NCBI GenBank assembly: GCA_017516925.1
Contig: JAFXAQ010000019.1
Location: 1 to 33,423 of the forward strand
Source: Oscillospiraceae bacterium
GTDB taxonomy: Bacteria > Bacillota > Clostridia > Oscillospirales > Oscillospiraceae
Direction of reading: 5' to 3'
DNA length: 33,423 nt
The notes beneath the pieces were generated by a model, which worked only from the letters and a program-made list of their open reading frames with translations, had not been told where the DNA came from and did no database searches. The position numbers were made by a program, and so were the translations under genes. Shown one piece after another: positions 1-8,100 of the stretch (its first letter is position 1; each line of letters starts with the position of its first letter).

Positions 1-114
1 ATCACGGCCGTTGATGATGATGGAACCGGTGCCGTTCTCGTAAACACGAACACGGGCAACGGAGGACTTACGGCGGCCGGTGCCGTAGTTATACTTCTTC
101 TTGCTCTCGTACAT
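1..114 (-). CDS. rpsI: 30S ribosomal protein S9 (partial, N-terminus only)
   Basis: Only the first 38 codons are inside the window; the rest lies beyond position 1. The translation begins [18 protein letters not shown] and continues with [14 protein letters not shown], the conserved S9 N-terminal region (YGTGRRKxSxARV). S9 is a small-subunit protein whose C-terminal tail reaches the ribosomal P site. The ATG at 114 is preceded by a GGAGGT ribosome binding site at about 122-127 and sits 17 bases after the rplM stop. This is the conserved L13-S9 operon order, so it is probably transcribed from the rplM promoter. Confidence 0.95.
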   Translation of the reverse strand, partial: MYESKKKYNYGTGRRKSSVARVRVYENGTGSIIINGRD

Positions 115-131
115 AATCGATTACCTCCAAA

Positions 132-560
132 TTACAGGGTCCAGGCTTCGGGCTTCTGCGCAGCGTGGGGATGCTCGTCACCCTTGTACAGGTGCAGACG
201 GGTCAGGGAGTTGCGGCCAATGGAATTCTTGGGCAGCATACCCTTAACAGCCAGCTCGAAAGCGTAGTCAGAGCGGTTCTCCATCATAATACGAGCCTTG
301 GTTTCCTTTAAACCGCCAATCCAACCGGAAACACGGTAGTAGGACTTCTGGTCCAGCTTCTTGCCGGTCAGAACAGCCTTGTCGGTGTTGATAACGATTA
401 CGTAATCGCCACAGTCCACGTTGGGGGTGAAGTCGGTCTTGTGCTTGCCGCGGAGCAGGTTAGCAACGGTGACAGCGGTACGGCCCAGGGGCTTACCGGC
501 AGCATCGATAACGTACCACTTACGCTCGACGGTCTCCTTTTTGAGAAGTGTAGTAGACAT
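132..560 (-). CDS. rplM: 50S ribosomal protein L13
   Basis: A 142-residue protein, the usual L13 length. It starts MSTTLLKKETVERKWYVIDA and contains the family signatures GKPLGRTAVTVANLLRGKHK, the DCGDYVIVINTDK segment and the C-terminal MLPKNSIGR region followed by LHLYKGDEHPHAAQ. L13 binds 23S rRNA early in assembly of the large subunit. The open frame extends upstream, but the ATG at 560 is chosen because a GGAGG site lies at 569-574 and the homology begins there. It is the first gene of the L13-S9 operon, with a promoter at 637-665 and a structured leader between. Confidence 0.97.
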   Translation of the reverse strand: MSTTLLKKETVERKWYVIDAAGKPLGRTAVTVANLLRGKHKTDFTPNVDCGDYVIVINTDKAVLTGKKLDQKSYYRVSGWIGGLKETKARIMMENRSDYAFELAVKGMLPKNSIGRNSLTRLHLYKGDEHPHAAQKPEAWTL

Positions 561-632
561 TATGCGTTCCTCCAATAGGTAAAATATTTTGACAAATTTG
601 ACTGCAGGCATTACAATGTCTGCAAAACGCTT
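561..632 (-). promoter_or_regulatory. rplM mRNA leader, candidate L13 autoregulatory leader
   Basis: The roughly 70-nt leader between the predicted transcription start (about 630) and the rplM ATG contains a stem-loop at about 604-625 of the minus strand. Its sequence is TGCAGACATTGTAATGCCTGCA, written as arms TGCAG and CTGCA with an inner CATT/ATG pairing and one A-C mismatch. Firmicute L13 mRNAs are known to carry a leader (L13_leader family) that is thought to mediate autoregulation. The GCAGAC and CTGCAGTC elements look like that family from memory. A covariance-model hit was not tested. Confidence 0.45.
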
Positions 633-636
633 GATT

Positions 637-665
637 ATTAAACCACAAGTGGGCGGGATTGTCAA
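637..665 (-). promoter_or_regulatory. Sigma-A promoter of rplM-rpsI
   Basis: Reading the minus strand, a perfect TTGACA -35 lies at 665-660 and TTTAAT as -10 at 642-637, separated by exactly 17 bases. The predicted start near 630 leaves a leader of about 70 nt before rplM. Confidence 0.8.
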
Positions 666-782
666 CATCCTTTTGGATAATTTTTATAAAAACCGAAAAG
701 AACTCCGGAAAACGCCTGAATTCTTTGAAATGCTCTTAAATGCTCACTTTCGATTTTACAAAAATGTAGGGGGAAATCTCTT

Positions 783-1519
783 GTGCAAAGACTGATTGGG
801 TTGGTTCGTCGCTGTGTGGAGGACTACCGGATGATTGAATCCGGAGATAAGATTGGTGTCGGTGTGTCCGGCGGAAAGGATTCCCTGGCGCTTTTGGTTT
901 TTTGGCAGAGCTTCGGAAATTCCACAGTGCCAGCTTTGAACTGGAAGCGATTACCGTAGATATGGGCTTGGGGATGGACTATTCCGGCATCGAAGCATTA
1001 TGCCAAAAGCTGGATGTGCCGTTTACCCTGGTGAAGACGGAAATTGGTCCGGTGATTTTTGACTACCGCAAGGAAAAGAACCCCTGCTCTATGTGCTCTA
1101 AAATGCGCCGTGGAGCATTAAACCAGGCATTGCTGGACAAAGGACTTAACAAGCTTGCGCTGGGACATCACTATGACGACGCAGTGGAAACCTTTATGAT
1201 GTCGCTTATATATGAGGGACGTATCAGCTGTTTTCAGCCGGTAACAAACTTGGACAGAACCGGCATTATTCAAATACGCCCTATGCTGTATATCCGTGAG
1301 CAGACGATTGATAACTTTGCCGGACGTATGAATTTGCCGGTACTGGAGAACCGCTGTCCTGTGGACAAGCAGACCAAGCGTGAGGAGATAAAAAAGCTGA
1401 TTTATGACCTGTCAGCTACATATCCTGACCTGAAGGACCGGGTGTTTGGGGCAATGCAGCGCTTTCCGCTCCCGGAATGGGAACCCAAGGGTCGTTACAA
1501 GCCCCCAAAGGATGTATGA
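783..1519 (+). CDS. TtcA-family tRNA 2-thiolation PP-loop ATPase, apparent frameshift
   Basis: The gene reads in two frames. From a GTG at 783 (GGGGG site at about 768-772) the protein begins MQRLIGLVRRCVEDYRMIES and reaches the ATP pyrophosphatase P-loop SGGKDSLALLVF. At a run of six T (898-903) the homology jumps to the -1 frame at 902, continuing LAELRKFHSASFELEAITVD. The second part has the C-x-x-C pair of the TtcA group (PCSMCSKMRRGAL) and GHHYDDAVETFMMSL, and ends at 1519. The joined product is about 245 residues, normal for short Clostridial TtcA-like proteins. TtcA thiolates cytidine 32 of tRNA using an iron-sulfur cluster. One extra T in the run would restore the frame, so a homopolymer sequencing error is likeliest. 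A true disruption or frameshifting remains possible. The exact tRNA target is not certain. Confidence 0.85.
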
Positions 1520-1561
1520 TGCCGGAAGAACTGGGGAATACTGCCAAGGGAGGCGGTAGAA

Positions 1562-1810
1562 ATGGTAAAAGGCATATCCCGGCAGGTGATTGTGGTGCAG
1601 TCCCCGGAACCGGAGTTGTTTGAACAGGCGATTTTTATTTTAAAGGACGGTCAGCCGAAGGTTTCGGATGAAACGCTGCTGAAGGAAGCGAAAAGCTTAA
1701 TCAACCACGCAGGTGGCAGAAAACGGAAGAATTATCTTTACGGTCCTGTTTGGGCCTGCGGAGGTGCTTTGGCAACCAGCTTTTTGTGGCTGCTTTTCAG
1801 CATTATTTGA
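1562..1810 (+). CDS. Small conserved protein with C-terminal membrane segment
   Basis: An 82-residue protein starting MVKGISRQVIVVQSPEPELF. The first 50 residues look like a small alpha/beta domain (VIVVQSPEPELFEQAIFILK, then a predicted helix SDETLLKEAKSLI). A basic stretch GGRKRKN follows, then one hydrophobic segment of about 20 residues at the very end, so it is probably a tail-anchored or single-pass membrane protein. The ATG at 1562 has a GGGAGG site 9-14 bases upstream. It lies 42 bases after the TtcA-like gene and probably shares its transcript. Similar small proteins occur in Oscillospiraceae as uncharacterised proteins, by recollection. No function can be assigned. Confidence 0.75.
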   Translation: MVKGISRQVIVVQSPEPELFEQAIFILKDGQPKVSDETLLKEAKSLINHAGGRKRKNYLYGPVWACGGALATSFLWLLFSII

Positions 1811-1836
1811 CTTTGCAAGCCGCACTGTGTTATAAT
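1807..1836 (+). promoter_or_regulatory. Sigma-A promoter of dusB
   Basis: TTGACT at 1807-1812 and a perfect TATAAT at 1831-1836, 18 bases apart. The -35 overlaps the stop codon of the preceding small gene (TGA 1808-1810). Transcription would begin near 1843, just upstream of the GGAGGTGAT ribosome binding site at 1848-1856, giving a very short leader. Confidence 0.7.
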
Positions 1837-1860
1837 CCTCTCAATTTGGAGGTGATCGCA

Positions 1861-2823
1861 GTGCGGCTTGGCCATTTTGAATTGCATAATCCGTTGTTTT
1901 TAGGACCCATGGCGGGTGTAACAGACTGGGCGTTTCGCAACATTTGCGGGGAATTGGGTGCAGATGTGACAGTGACGGAAATGGTTTCCTCCAGAGCCTT
2001 GGTGTATCAGGATAAGAAAAGTCAGGCGCTTTTAAAGAAAAGTGGCGGCAGTCTATGCGGCGCACAGATTTTTGGAAATGACCCAGAAATTATGGCGCAG
2101 GCAGCATGCCTGGCGCTGGAGCATTCCGGTTGTGATTTTTTGGACATCAATATGGGCTGCCCTATGCCCAAAATTGCCAATTCCGGTGACGGCTGCGGTC
2201 TGATGCGCACCCCGGAGCTTGCAGGGGAGATTGTAAAGGCAGTTACAAAGGCGGTGAATGTTCCGGTGACGGTAAAATGCCGTCTTGGCTGGGATAAGGG
2301 CAATATCAACGTACTGGACTTTACCGCTCGAATGGAGGACTGCGGCGCAGCTTTGATTACGGTTCATGGACGTACCCGGAGTATGCTTTATTCCGGTACG
2401 GCGGATTGGGATATGATTGCAAAGGTAAAGCAGCAAAGAACGATTCCTGTTATCGCCAATGGTGATGTTATCAGTGGGGAGACGGCAGTGCGCTGCCTGA
2501 AATGGACCGGCGCTGACGGACTGATGATTGGAAGAGCCACCTTTGGAAATCCCTGGATTTTTTCAGAGGTGAAAGCGGCTTTGGCAGGGGAGTCTTACAA
2601 AAGACCGCCTCTTAGCCAGCGTGTCGATACTGCCATCCGGCAATTCGAGTTGGCATTGGAAGATAAAGGCGAGCACATTGCCTGCCTGGAAGCCAGAAAG
2701 CATTTTGCCTGGTATTTGCGGGGCGTTGCCTACAGCAATTACTATAAAGAACAAATATCCTCTATTCAGTCAATGGTGGATATTTATCGCATCGGAGACG
2801 GTGTTCGCCGTGACTTGAAATAA
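1861..2823 (+). CDS. dusB: tRNA-dihydrouridine synthase (DusB type)
   Basis: A 320-residue flavoprotein that reduces uridine to dihydrouridine in the D-loop of tRNA, using FMN and NADPH. Visible Dus features in order: the TIM-barrel start LGPMAGVTDWAFRNICGELG; TEMVSSRALVY; the catalytic cysteine motif DINMGCPMPKIANSGDGCGL; the tRNA/FMN-binding VTVKCRLGWD; ITVHGRTRSMLYSGTADWD; VIANGDVISGETA; and the phosphate-binding GADGLMIGRATFGNPWIF. The GTG at 1861 is chosen because the GGAGGTG site lies 4-6 bases upstream and the protein then starts MRLGHFELHNPLFLGPMAGV like its relatives. The open frame extends further upstream into the preceding gene. A dedicated promoter at 1807-1836 precedes it. Confidence 0.95.
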   Translation: MRLGHFELHNPLFLGPMAGVTDWAFRNICGELGADVTVTEMVSSRALVYQDKKSQALLKKSGGSLCGAQIFGNDPEIMAQAACLALEHSGCDFLDINMGCPMPKIANSGDGCGLMRTPELAGEIVKAVTKAVNVPVTVKCRLGWDKGNINVLDFTARMEDCGAALITVHGRTRSMLYSGTADWDMIAKVKQQRTIPVIANGDVISGETAVRCLKWTGADGLMIGRATFGNPWIFSEVKAALAGESYKRPPLSQRVDTAIRQFELALEDKGEHIACLEARKHFAWYLRGVAYSNYYKEQISSIQSMVDIYRIGDGVRRDLK

Positions 2824-2835
2824 TTTCATTGTATA

Positions 2836-2893
2836 AATAATCCACCTTTTCACAGTCTATAACCGAGGTGAGCGTGTGAGAAGGTGGATTATT
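2836..2893 (+). promoter_or_regulatory. Long hairpin enclosing the start codon of the M23 peptidase gene
   Basis: The 19-base arm at 2836-2854 (AATAATCCACCTTTTCACA) is the reverse complement of 2875-2893 with a single T-G wobble (2849 with 2880). The loop of 20 bases (2855-2874) holds the ribosome binding site GAGGTG. The GTG start codon (2876-2878) sits in the 3' arm, one base from the loop. No T-run follows, so it is not an ordinary terminator. If formed in RNA it would leave the ribosome binding site open but bury the start codon and first codons. Confidence 0.7.
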
Positions 2894-3835
2894 ATATTGC
2901 TGTTTGTAGGTCTGTTTGCGATGCCGGTACGTGGCGAGACAATTCGATGGGTGGATTTTGGTGTGCCGTATGAATCTCTGAAATACGCAATGAATGCAGA
3001 TATTGACAGTTATGAAAAGGAAAAGCATATCAGCTGGATTGAAGTGCTGGCGCTGGCTGGCTGTCGAACCGGCGGTAAATGCGGCTTGTCTTCCGTTAAG
3101 AAGGCGGTAAAGGACTTGCAAGGAGATAAATCTCCGGAGGAGCTCCTTGGCAACTTATATAAATACTATAGTTATTATTATGAAGCCTTTAACGGCGCCT
3201 TGGGAGGGCTTTTGGGAAACTTCAGCATTGTGGTTGACGGCGAGCAAAAGCCCTGCTACGGGCTGAAAGCCTACTGCCCAATCGCAGCTGGCTACGGCTA
3301 CAGCCATTGCGCAGATTTTGGCAACAGCCGCAGCTTTGGCTTTACGCGTAAGCACCTTGGTAACGACCTGATGGGCAGTCAGGGAACGCCGATTGTGGCG
3401 GTGGAGGGCGGTGTGGTGGAAGCGATGGGCTGGAACCGCTACGGTGGCTGGCGGATTGGCATTCGCTCCTTTGACTCGAAACGCTACTATTATTATGCCC
3501 ACCTGCAAAAGGACAAGCCCTTTGCGCCAGGCCTGGAGGAAGGCGATATTGTGCAGGCAGGGGATTTAATCGGCTTTATGGGCAGAACCGGCTATTCTGA
3601 CAAAGAAAATGTCAACAACATCGAAACGGTACACCTGCATTTTGGACTGGAGCTGGTATTCGAGGAGAGTCGGAAAGAGTGCAATTCAGAAATCTGGATT
3701 GACGTTTATAATATTGTCCGCTTACTTTCTGAGCACCGCAGTACGATTGTGAAAACCGAGGGCGGCTGGAAACGGAAATATCCTTTTGTGGATTTCGATA
3801 TTTCTGCCTATCCAAAGGACAATATTTTTGTGTAA
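2876..3835 (+). CDS. Secreted M23-family metallopeptidase (LytM-like)
   Basis: A 319-residue protein with an N-terminal signal peptide (MRRWIIILLFVGLFAMPVRG, likely cleaved near residue 20). A helical, lysine-rich region of about 115 residues follows, then a C-terminal M23 peptidase domain. Zinc-binding motifs are present: RKHLGNDLMG (H-x3-D) and VHLHFGLEL (H-x-H), with the domain glycines GTPIVAVEGGVVEAMGWNRYGG and YYYYAHLQK between. M23 enzymes cut peptide bridges of peptidoglycan or act in sporulation and division signalling. The helical central region is not recognised. The start is the GTG at 2876, with GAGGTG 7-12 bases upstream, lying inside a long hairpin. It is 52 bases after dusB and could be co-transcribed. 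Confidence 0.88.
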   Translation: MRRWIIILLFVGLFAMPVRGETIRWVDFGVPYESLKYAMNADIDSYEKEKHISWIEVLALAGCRTGGKCGLSSVKKAVKDLQGDKSPEELLGNLYKYYSYYYEAFNGALGGLLGNFSIVVDGEQKPCYGLKAYCPIAAGYGYSHCADFGNSRSFGFTRKHLGNDLMGSQGTPIVAVEGGVVEAMGWNRYGGWRIGIRSFDSKRYYYYAHLQKDKPFAPGLEEGDIVQAGDLIGFMGRTGYSDKENVNNIETVHLHFGLELVFEESRKECNSEIWIDVYNIVRLLSEHRSTIVKTEGGWKRKYPFVDFDISAYPKDNIFV

Positions 3836-3845
3836 AAAAAGAATG

Positions 3846-3883
3846 CCACAGAGTTTGACAAAGTTCTTGCTCTGTGGTATACT
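3846..3883 (+). promoter_or_regulatory. pyr operon promoter with overlapping palindromic operator candidate
   Basis: A perfect TTGACA (3855-3860) and TATACT (3878-3883) with 17-base spacing lie upstream of pyrC. A perfect 8-base inverted repeat, CCACAGAG (3846-3853) and CTCTGTGG (3870-3877), brackets the -35: the left arm ends one base before it and the right arm ends at the base before the -10. The predicted start near 3890 leaves a leader of about 27 nt. That is too short for a PyrR-type attenuator, so control would have to be at initiation. The palindrome looks like a repressor site, but the repressor is unknown. Confidence 0.75.
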
Positions 3884-3916
3884 TATTCGGATAAAAATGA
3901 ACAGGAGGAGCATACA

Positions 3917-5125
3917 ATGATGAGCGCAAAGATGAAAATGAAGTCCGTTGGCTGTTGCGTTAGTGATATTGTTTCTTCCGGTCATTCCTTTGCAGAGGCA
4001 TTGTTTTCTTTTAATTCCCCTGAATATGTTGTTTTTCCCGGCTTTTGTGATGTGCACGTGCATTTCCGTGAGCCGGGATTTTCTTATAAAGAGACAATGA
4101 AGACTGGAAGTGAAGCCTCTGCCCGGGGCGGCTACACTGCCGTTTGCACAATGCCCAACCTTAATCCGGTGCCGGACAGCCTGGAGCACCTGCAGCAGCA
4201 GCTGGACCTGATAGACCAAAATGCGGTAATTCACGTCTATCCCTATGGCGCCATCACAGTGGCAGAGCAGGGTGAGACTTTGGCGGACCTTGACGGCATG
4301 GCACCACAGGTGATTGCCTTTTCTGACGATGGCAGAGGCGTGCAGAGTGATGATATGATGCGTAGCGCAATGCGCCGCGCCAAAGCACTGGATAAAATGA
4401 TTGTGGCCCACTGCGAGGTGAACAGCCTGTTAAACGGCGGCTATATCCACGATGGTGAGTATGCAAGGCTTCACAATCATAAGGGCATTTGCAGCGCCAG
4501 CGAGTATGAACAGATTGCCCGGGATTTGCGCCTTGTGGAGGAAATTGGCTGCAGGTATCATGTGTGCCATATTTCCACCAAGGAGAGTGTGGAGATTATT
4601 AGAGCTGCCAAAAAACGTGGTGTGGACGTTACCTGCGAAACGGCACCCCATTACCTTGTAATGAACGATATGGACTTGCAGGAGCACGGGCGCTTCCGTA
4701 TGAACCCGCCCATCCGTAGCGAGGAAGACAGAAAGGCGCTTTTGGAAGGTGTTTTGGACGGTACCATTGATATGATTGCTACCGACCATGCTCCCCACAG
4801 TGCGGAAGAAAAGGGGAAAGGTCTCTCTGGCAGCGCTTTTGGTGTTGTAGGTATTGAAACTGCCTTCCCGGTGTTGTATACTTATCTTGTAAAACCTGGG
4901 ATTTTGACATTGGAAAAGCTGATTGACTTGTTGGTTTTCAACCCCAGAAGCCGTTTCCGGATTCCTTTGGGCGAGGACTACACAGTTTGGAATTTGGAAA
5001 AAGAGATGACGGTTGACCCAGCAGACTTTCTCTCTATGGGTAAAGCCACTCCCTTTGAAGGCTGGAAGGTTTTCGGCGAGTGTGTGCTGACTGTTTGTGA
5101 CGGAAATATAGTTTACAGAAAATAA
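3917..5125 (+). CDS. pyrC: Dihydroorotase
   Basis: A 402-residue amidohydrolase that closes carbamoyl-aspartate to dihydroorotate, third step of UMP synthesis. Metal site motifs: HVHFREPG with H47 and H49, the substrate-binding TMPNLNPVPDS, VAHCEVNSLL, YHVCHIST, and the catalytic ATDHAPHS. VTCETAPHYLVMNDMD and FRMNPPIR match class I (Bacillus-like) dihydroorotases. The protein is somewhat short at the N-terminus: the usual first beta-strands before the HVH motif are reduced to about 45 atypical residues. An AGGAGGAG site at 3903-3910 precedes two adjacent ATG codons; the first, at 3917, has the better spacing. It is the first gene of the pyr operon and 21 bases before carB. Confidence 0.95.
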   Translation: MMSAKMKMKSVGCCVSDIVSSGHSFAEALFSFNSPEYVVFPGFCDVHVHFREPGFSYKETMKTGSEASARGGYTAVCTMPNLNPVPDSLEHLQQQLDLIDQNAVIHVYPYGAITVAEQGETLADLDGMAPQVIAFSDDGRGVQSDDMMRSAMRRAKALDKMIVAHCEVNSLLNGGYIHDGEYARLHNHKGICSASEYEQIARDLRLVEEIGCRYHVCHISTKESVEIIRAAKKRGVDVTCETAPHYLVMNDMDLQEHGRFRMNPPIRSEEDRKALLEGVLDGTIDMIATDHAPHSAEEKGKGLSGSAFGVVGIETAFPVLYTYLVKPGILTLEKLIDLLVFNPRSRFRIPLGEDYTVWNLEKEMTVDPADFLSMGKATPFEGWKVFGECVLTVCDGNIVYRK

Positions 5126-5146
5126 ATTCAGGAGGATTTTTACGAT

Positions 5147-8100
5147 ATGGCTAAGCGTAATGACATCAAAAAGGTACTCATTATCGGTTCCGGTCCCATT
5201 GTTATCGGACAGGCTGCCGAATTTGACTACGCAGGAACTCAGGCCTGTTTGGCGCTGAAAGAGGAAGGGTATGAGGTTGTTTTGTGCAACTCCAATCCTG
5301 CCACCATTATGACCGATACCACCATTGCGGATAAGGTCTATATGGAGCCTTTGACTTTGGAATACATTGCAAAAATCCTCCGTTATGAACGTCCGGATGC
5401 GATCATTCCCGGTCTGGGTGGTCAGACCGGTCTGAACCTGGCTATGCAGCTGGAAAAGAAGGGTGTCTTGAAGGAGTGCGGTGTGGAGCTGTTGGGCACC
5501 AGCAGTGCATCGATTGAGCGCGCCGAGGACAGAGACCTGTTCAAGCAGATGTGCGAAGATATCGGTGAGCCGGTAATCCCCTCTGAAATTACCTACTCCA
5601 TTGAAGAGGCAAAGAAGGCTGCTTTGCGGATTGGTTATCCGGTTGTGCTGCGCCCTGCCTTTACCCTTGGCGGTACCGGCGGTGGCTTTGCCTACAACGA
5701 GGAAGAGCTGGTGGAAGTGGGTCTGAATGCCTTTAAGCTTTCTCCTGTGCATCAGGTCCTGGTTGAAAAGAGCGTAAAGGGTTATAAGGAAATTGAATTT
5801 GAGGTTATGCGTGACAGCAATGACCACGCAATCACCATTTGCGGTATGGAGAACATTGACCCGGTTGGTGTTCACACCGGTGACTCCATCGTGGTAGCCC
5901 CCATTATGACCCTTTCCGACCACGACCAGAAAATGCTCAATGACTCCGCAATTAAAATTATCCGTGAGCTTAAGATTGAGGGCGGCTGTAATGTGCAGTT
6001 TGCACTGAATCCCCACTCCAGCGAATATTATCTCATTGAGGTCAATCCCAGAGTTTCCCGATCCTCTGCCTTGGCATCCAAAGCCTCCGGTTATCCTATT
6101 GCCCGTGTTACTGCCAAGATTGCTGTGGGTATGGCTTTGGAGGATATTTCCATTGCCAATACCAATGCCGCCTTTGAGCCTCAGCTTGATTATGTGATTG
6201 CCAAGCTGCCCCGATTCCCCTTCGATAAGTTTACCGCAGCCTCCAATTTGCTGGGCACCCAGATGAAGGCAACGGGTGAAGTAATGGGCATAGGCTCTAA
6301 TCTGGAGGAGGCGCTGCTGAAGGGCATCCGTTCTCTGGAAATTGGTGCGAACCATATTTATCACAGCAAGTTTGACGATATGCCCAATGATGAGATTCTT
6401 GCCTATATCCAACAGTTCCGGGATGATAACATTTTCGCCATTGCTGAGCTGCTGGCTCGTGGTGTTACTGTGGAACTGATTCATCAGATTACCCAGATTA
6501 CACCTTTCTTCCTGGAGGCAATCAAGAAAATTGTGGATATGGAGGAAACCCTGAAGGCAAATCCCAAGGATTTAGCCGTTCTTACAGAGGCGAAGAAGAT
6601 GGGCTTCAGCGATAAGTATGTTGCCCGTATGTGGAAGTGCACGGAACTGGATGTATTCCATTTCCGCAAGGAGCATAACCTGTTCCCTGTGTTCAAGATG
6701 GTGGATACCTGTCACACCGGGGCTTATATTCCGTATTTCTACTCCTCCTACAATGGCGAGAATGCGTCTGTTCTTACCGATAAAAAGAAAATTGTTGTCC
6801 TTGGTGCCGGTCCTATCCGTATCGGTCAGGGTGTGGAATTTGACTATTCCACTGTCCACGCAGTGACCACTATTAAGAATTCCGGCTATGAAGCAATTAT
6901 TATCAACAACAATCCGAAAACTGTTTCCACCGACTATACCACGGCGGATAAGCTCTACTTCGAGCCGCTGACACCGGAAGATGTTATGAACATCATTGAG
7001 TTTGAGAAGCCTGAGGGTGTTATTGCTTCTCTGGGCGGTCAGACCGCAATCAACCTTGCGCAGCCCTTGATGGACCGGGGTGTTAAGATTATCGGTACAG
7101 ATTGCGCTGCCATTGACAAGGCAGAAAACCGTGATGCCTTTGAAAAACTGCTTTCCGAACTGAACATTCCGCAGCCTATGGGCAAGGCTGTTACCAACAT
7201 TGAAGACGGTCTGGCAACTGCGGCAAGGATTGGTTATCCTGTTCTGGTGCGTCCCAGCTTTGTCCTTGGTGGCAGAGCAATGCAGATAGTTGCAAACGAA
7301 AGCCAGCTGCGTCACTACCTGAAAACCGCTGTGGAAATTGACGAGGACAAGCCTGTGCTGGTGGATAAGTATATTCAGGGTAAGGAAGTGGAAGTTGACG
7401 CAATTTGCGACGGTATCAACGTCTTCGTTCCCGGCATTATGGAGCTGGTAGAGCGTACCGGTGTTCACTCCGGCGACTCTATGAGCGTGTATCCTTCCTT
7501 CTCCATTTCCAATAAGGTTAAGGGAATTATTCTTCAGTATGCAAAGAAGCTGGGTCTGGGTATCGGTATTGTGGGTCTTTACAACATTCAGTTTATCGTG
7601 GATGAGGATGACAACGTGTTTATTATTGAGGTCAACCCCCGGTCCTCCCGTACGGTACCTTTCCTGAGTAAAGCTACCGGCTATAGTCTGGCGGATATTG
7701 CAACCGAGGTTATCCTTGGCAAGAGCCTGAAGGAGCAGGGCTTGTTCGATATCTATCCGGAGGAGAAGGACCGCTGGTATGTCAAGGCACCTGTGTTCTC
7801 CTTCAATAAGCTCCGTGGTCTGGATGCGTACCTGTCTCCTGAAATGAAGTCTACCGGCGAGGCAATCGGCTATGACGATAAGCTTAACCGTGCACTTTTC
7901 AAGGCATTGCAGGCTTCCGGTATGCACTTGCAGAACTACGGTACTGTCTTCGCCACCATTGCGGACAAGGATAAAGAGGAGGCGCTGCCTCTGATTCGCC
8001 GGTTCTATAATCTGGGCTTTAACATTCAGGCAACGGTAGGTACTGCTCAGTTCCTGAAGTCCAATGGAATCCGGACCCATATTCTGGGCAAAATCAGCGA

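Noticed and set aside
668-782. Promoter for the TtcA-like gene
   Set aside because: Several A/T-rich hexamers such as TATAAA exist but none pairs with a convincing -35 at 16-18 bases, so no site is reported.
589-795. A 68-codon plus-strand open frame in the rplM upstream region
   Set aside because: It runs through the rplM leader and promoter, has no binding site or recognisable sequence, and overlaps the start of the TtcA-like gene.
3846-3877. Terminator hairpin for the M23 peptidase gene
   Set aside because: The loop is 16 bases and no T-run follows. The repeat coincides exactly with promoter elements, so an operator is more plausible.
3836-3916. PyrR-dependent attenuator upstream of pyrC
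   Set aside because: The predicted leader is only about 27 nt, with no PyrR-binding loop, antiterminator or terminator.
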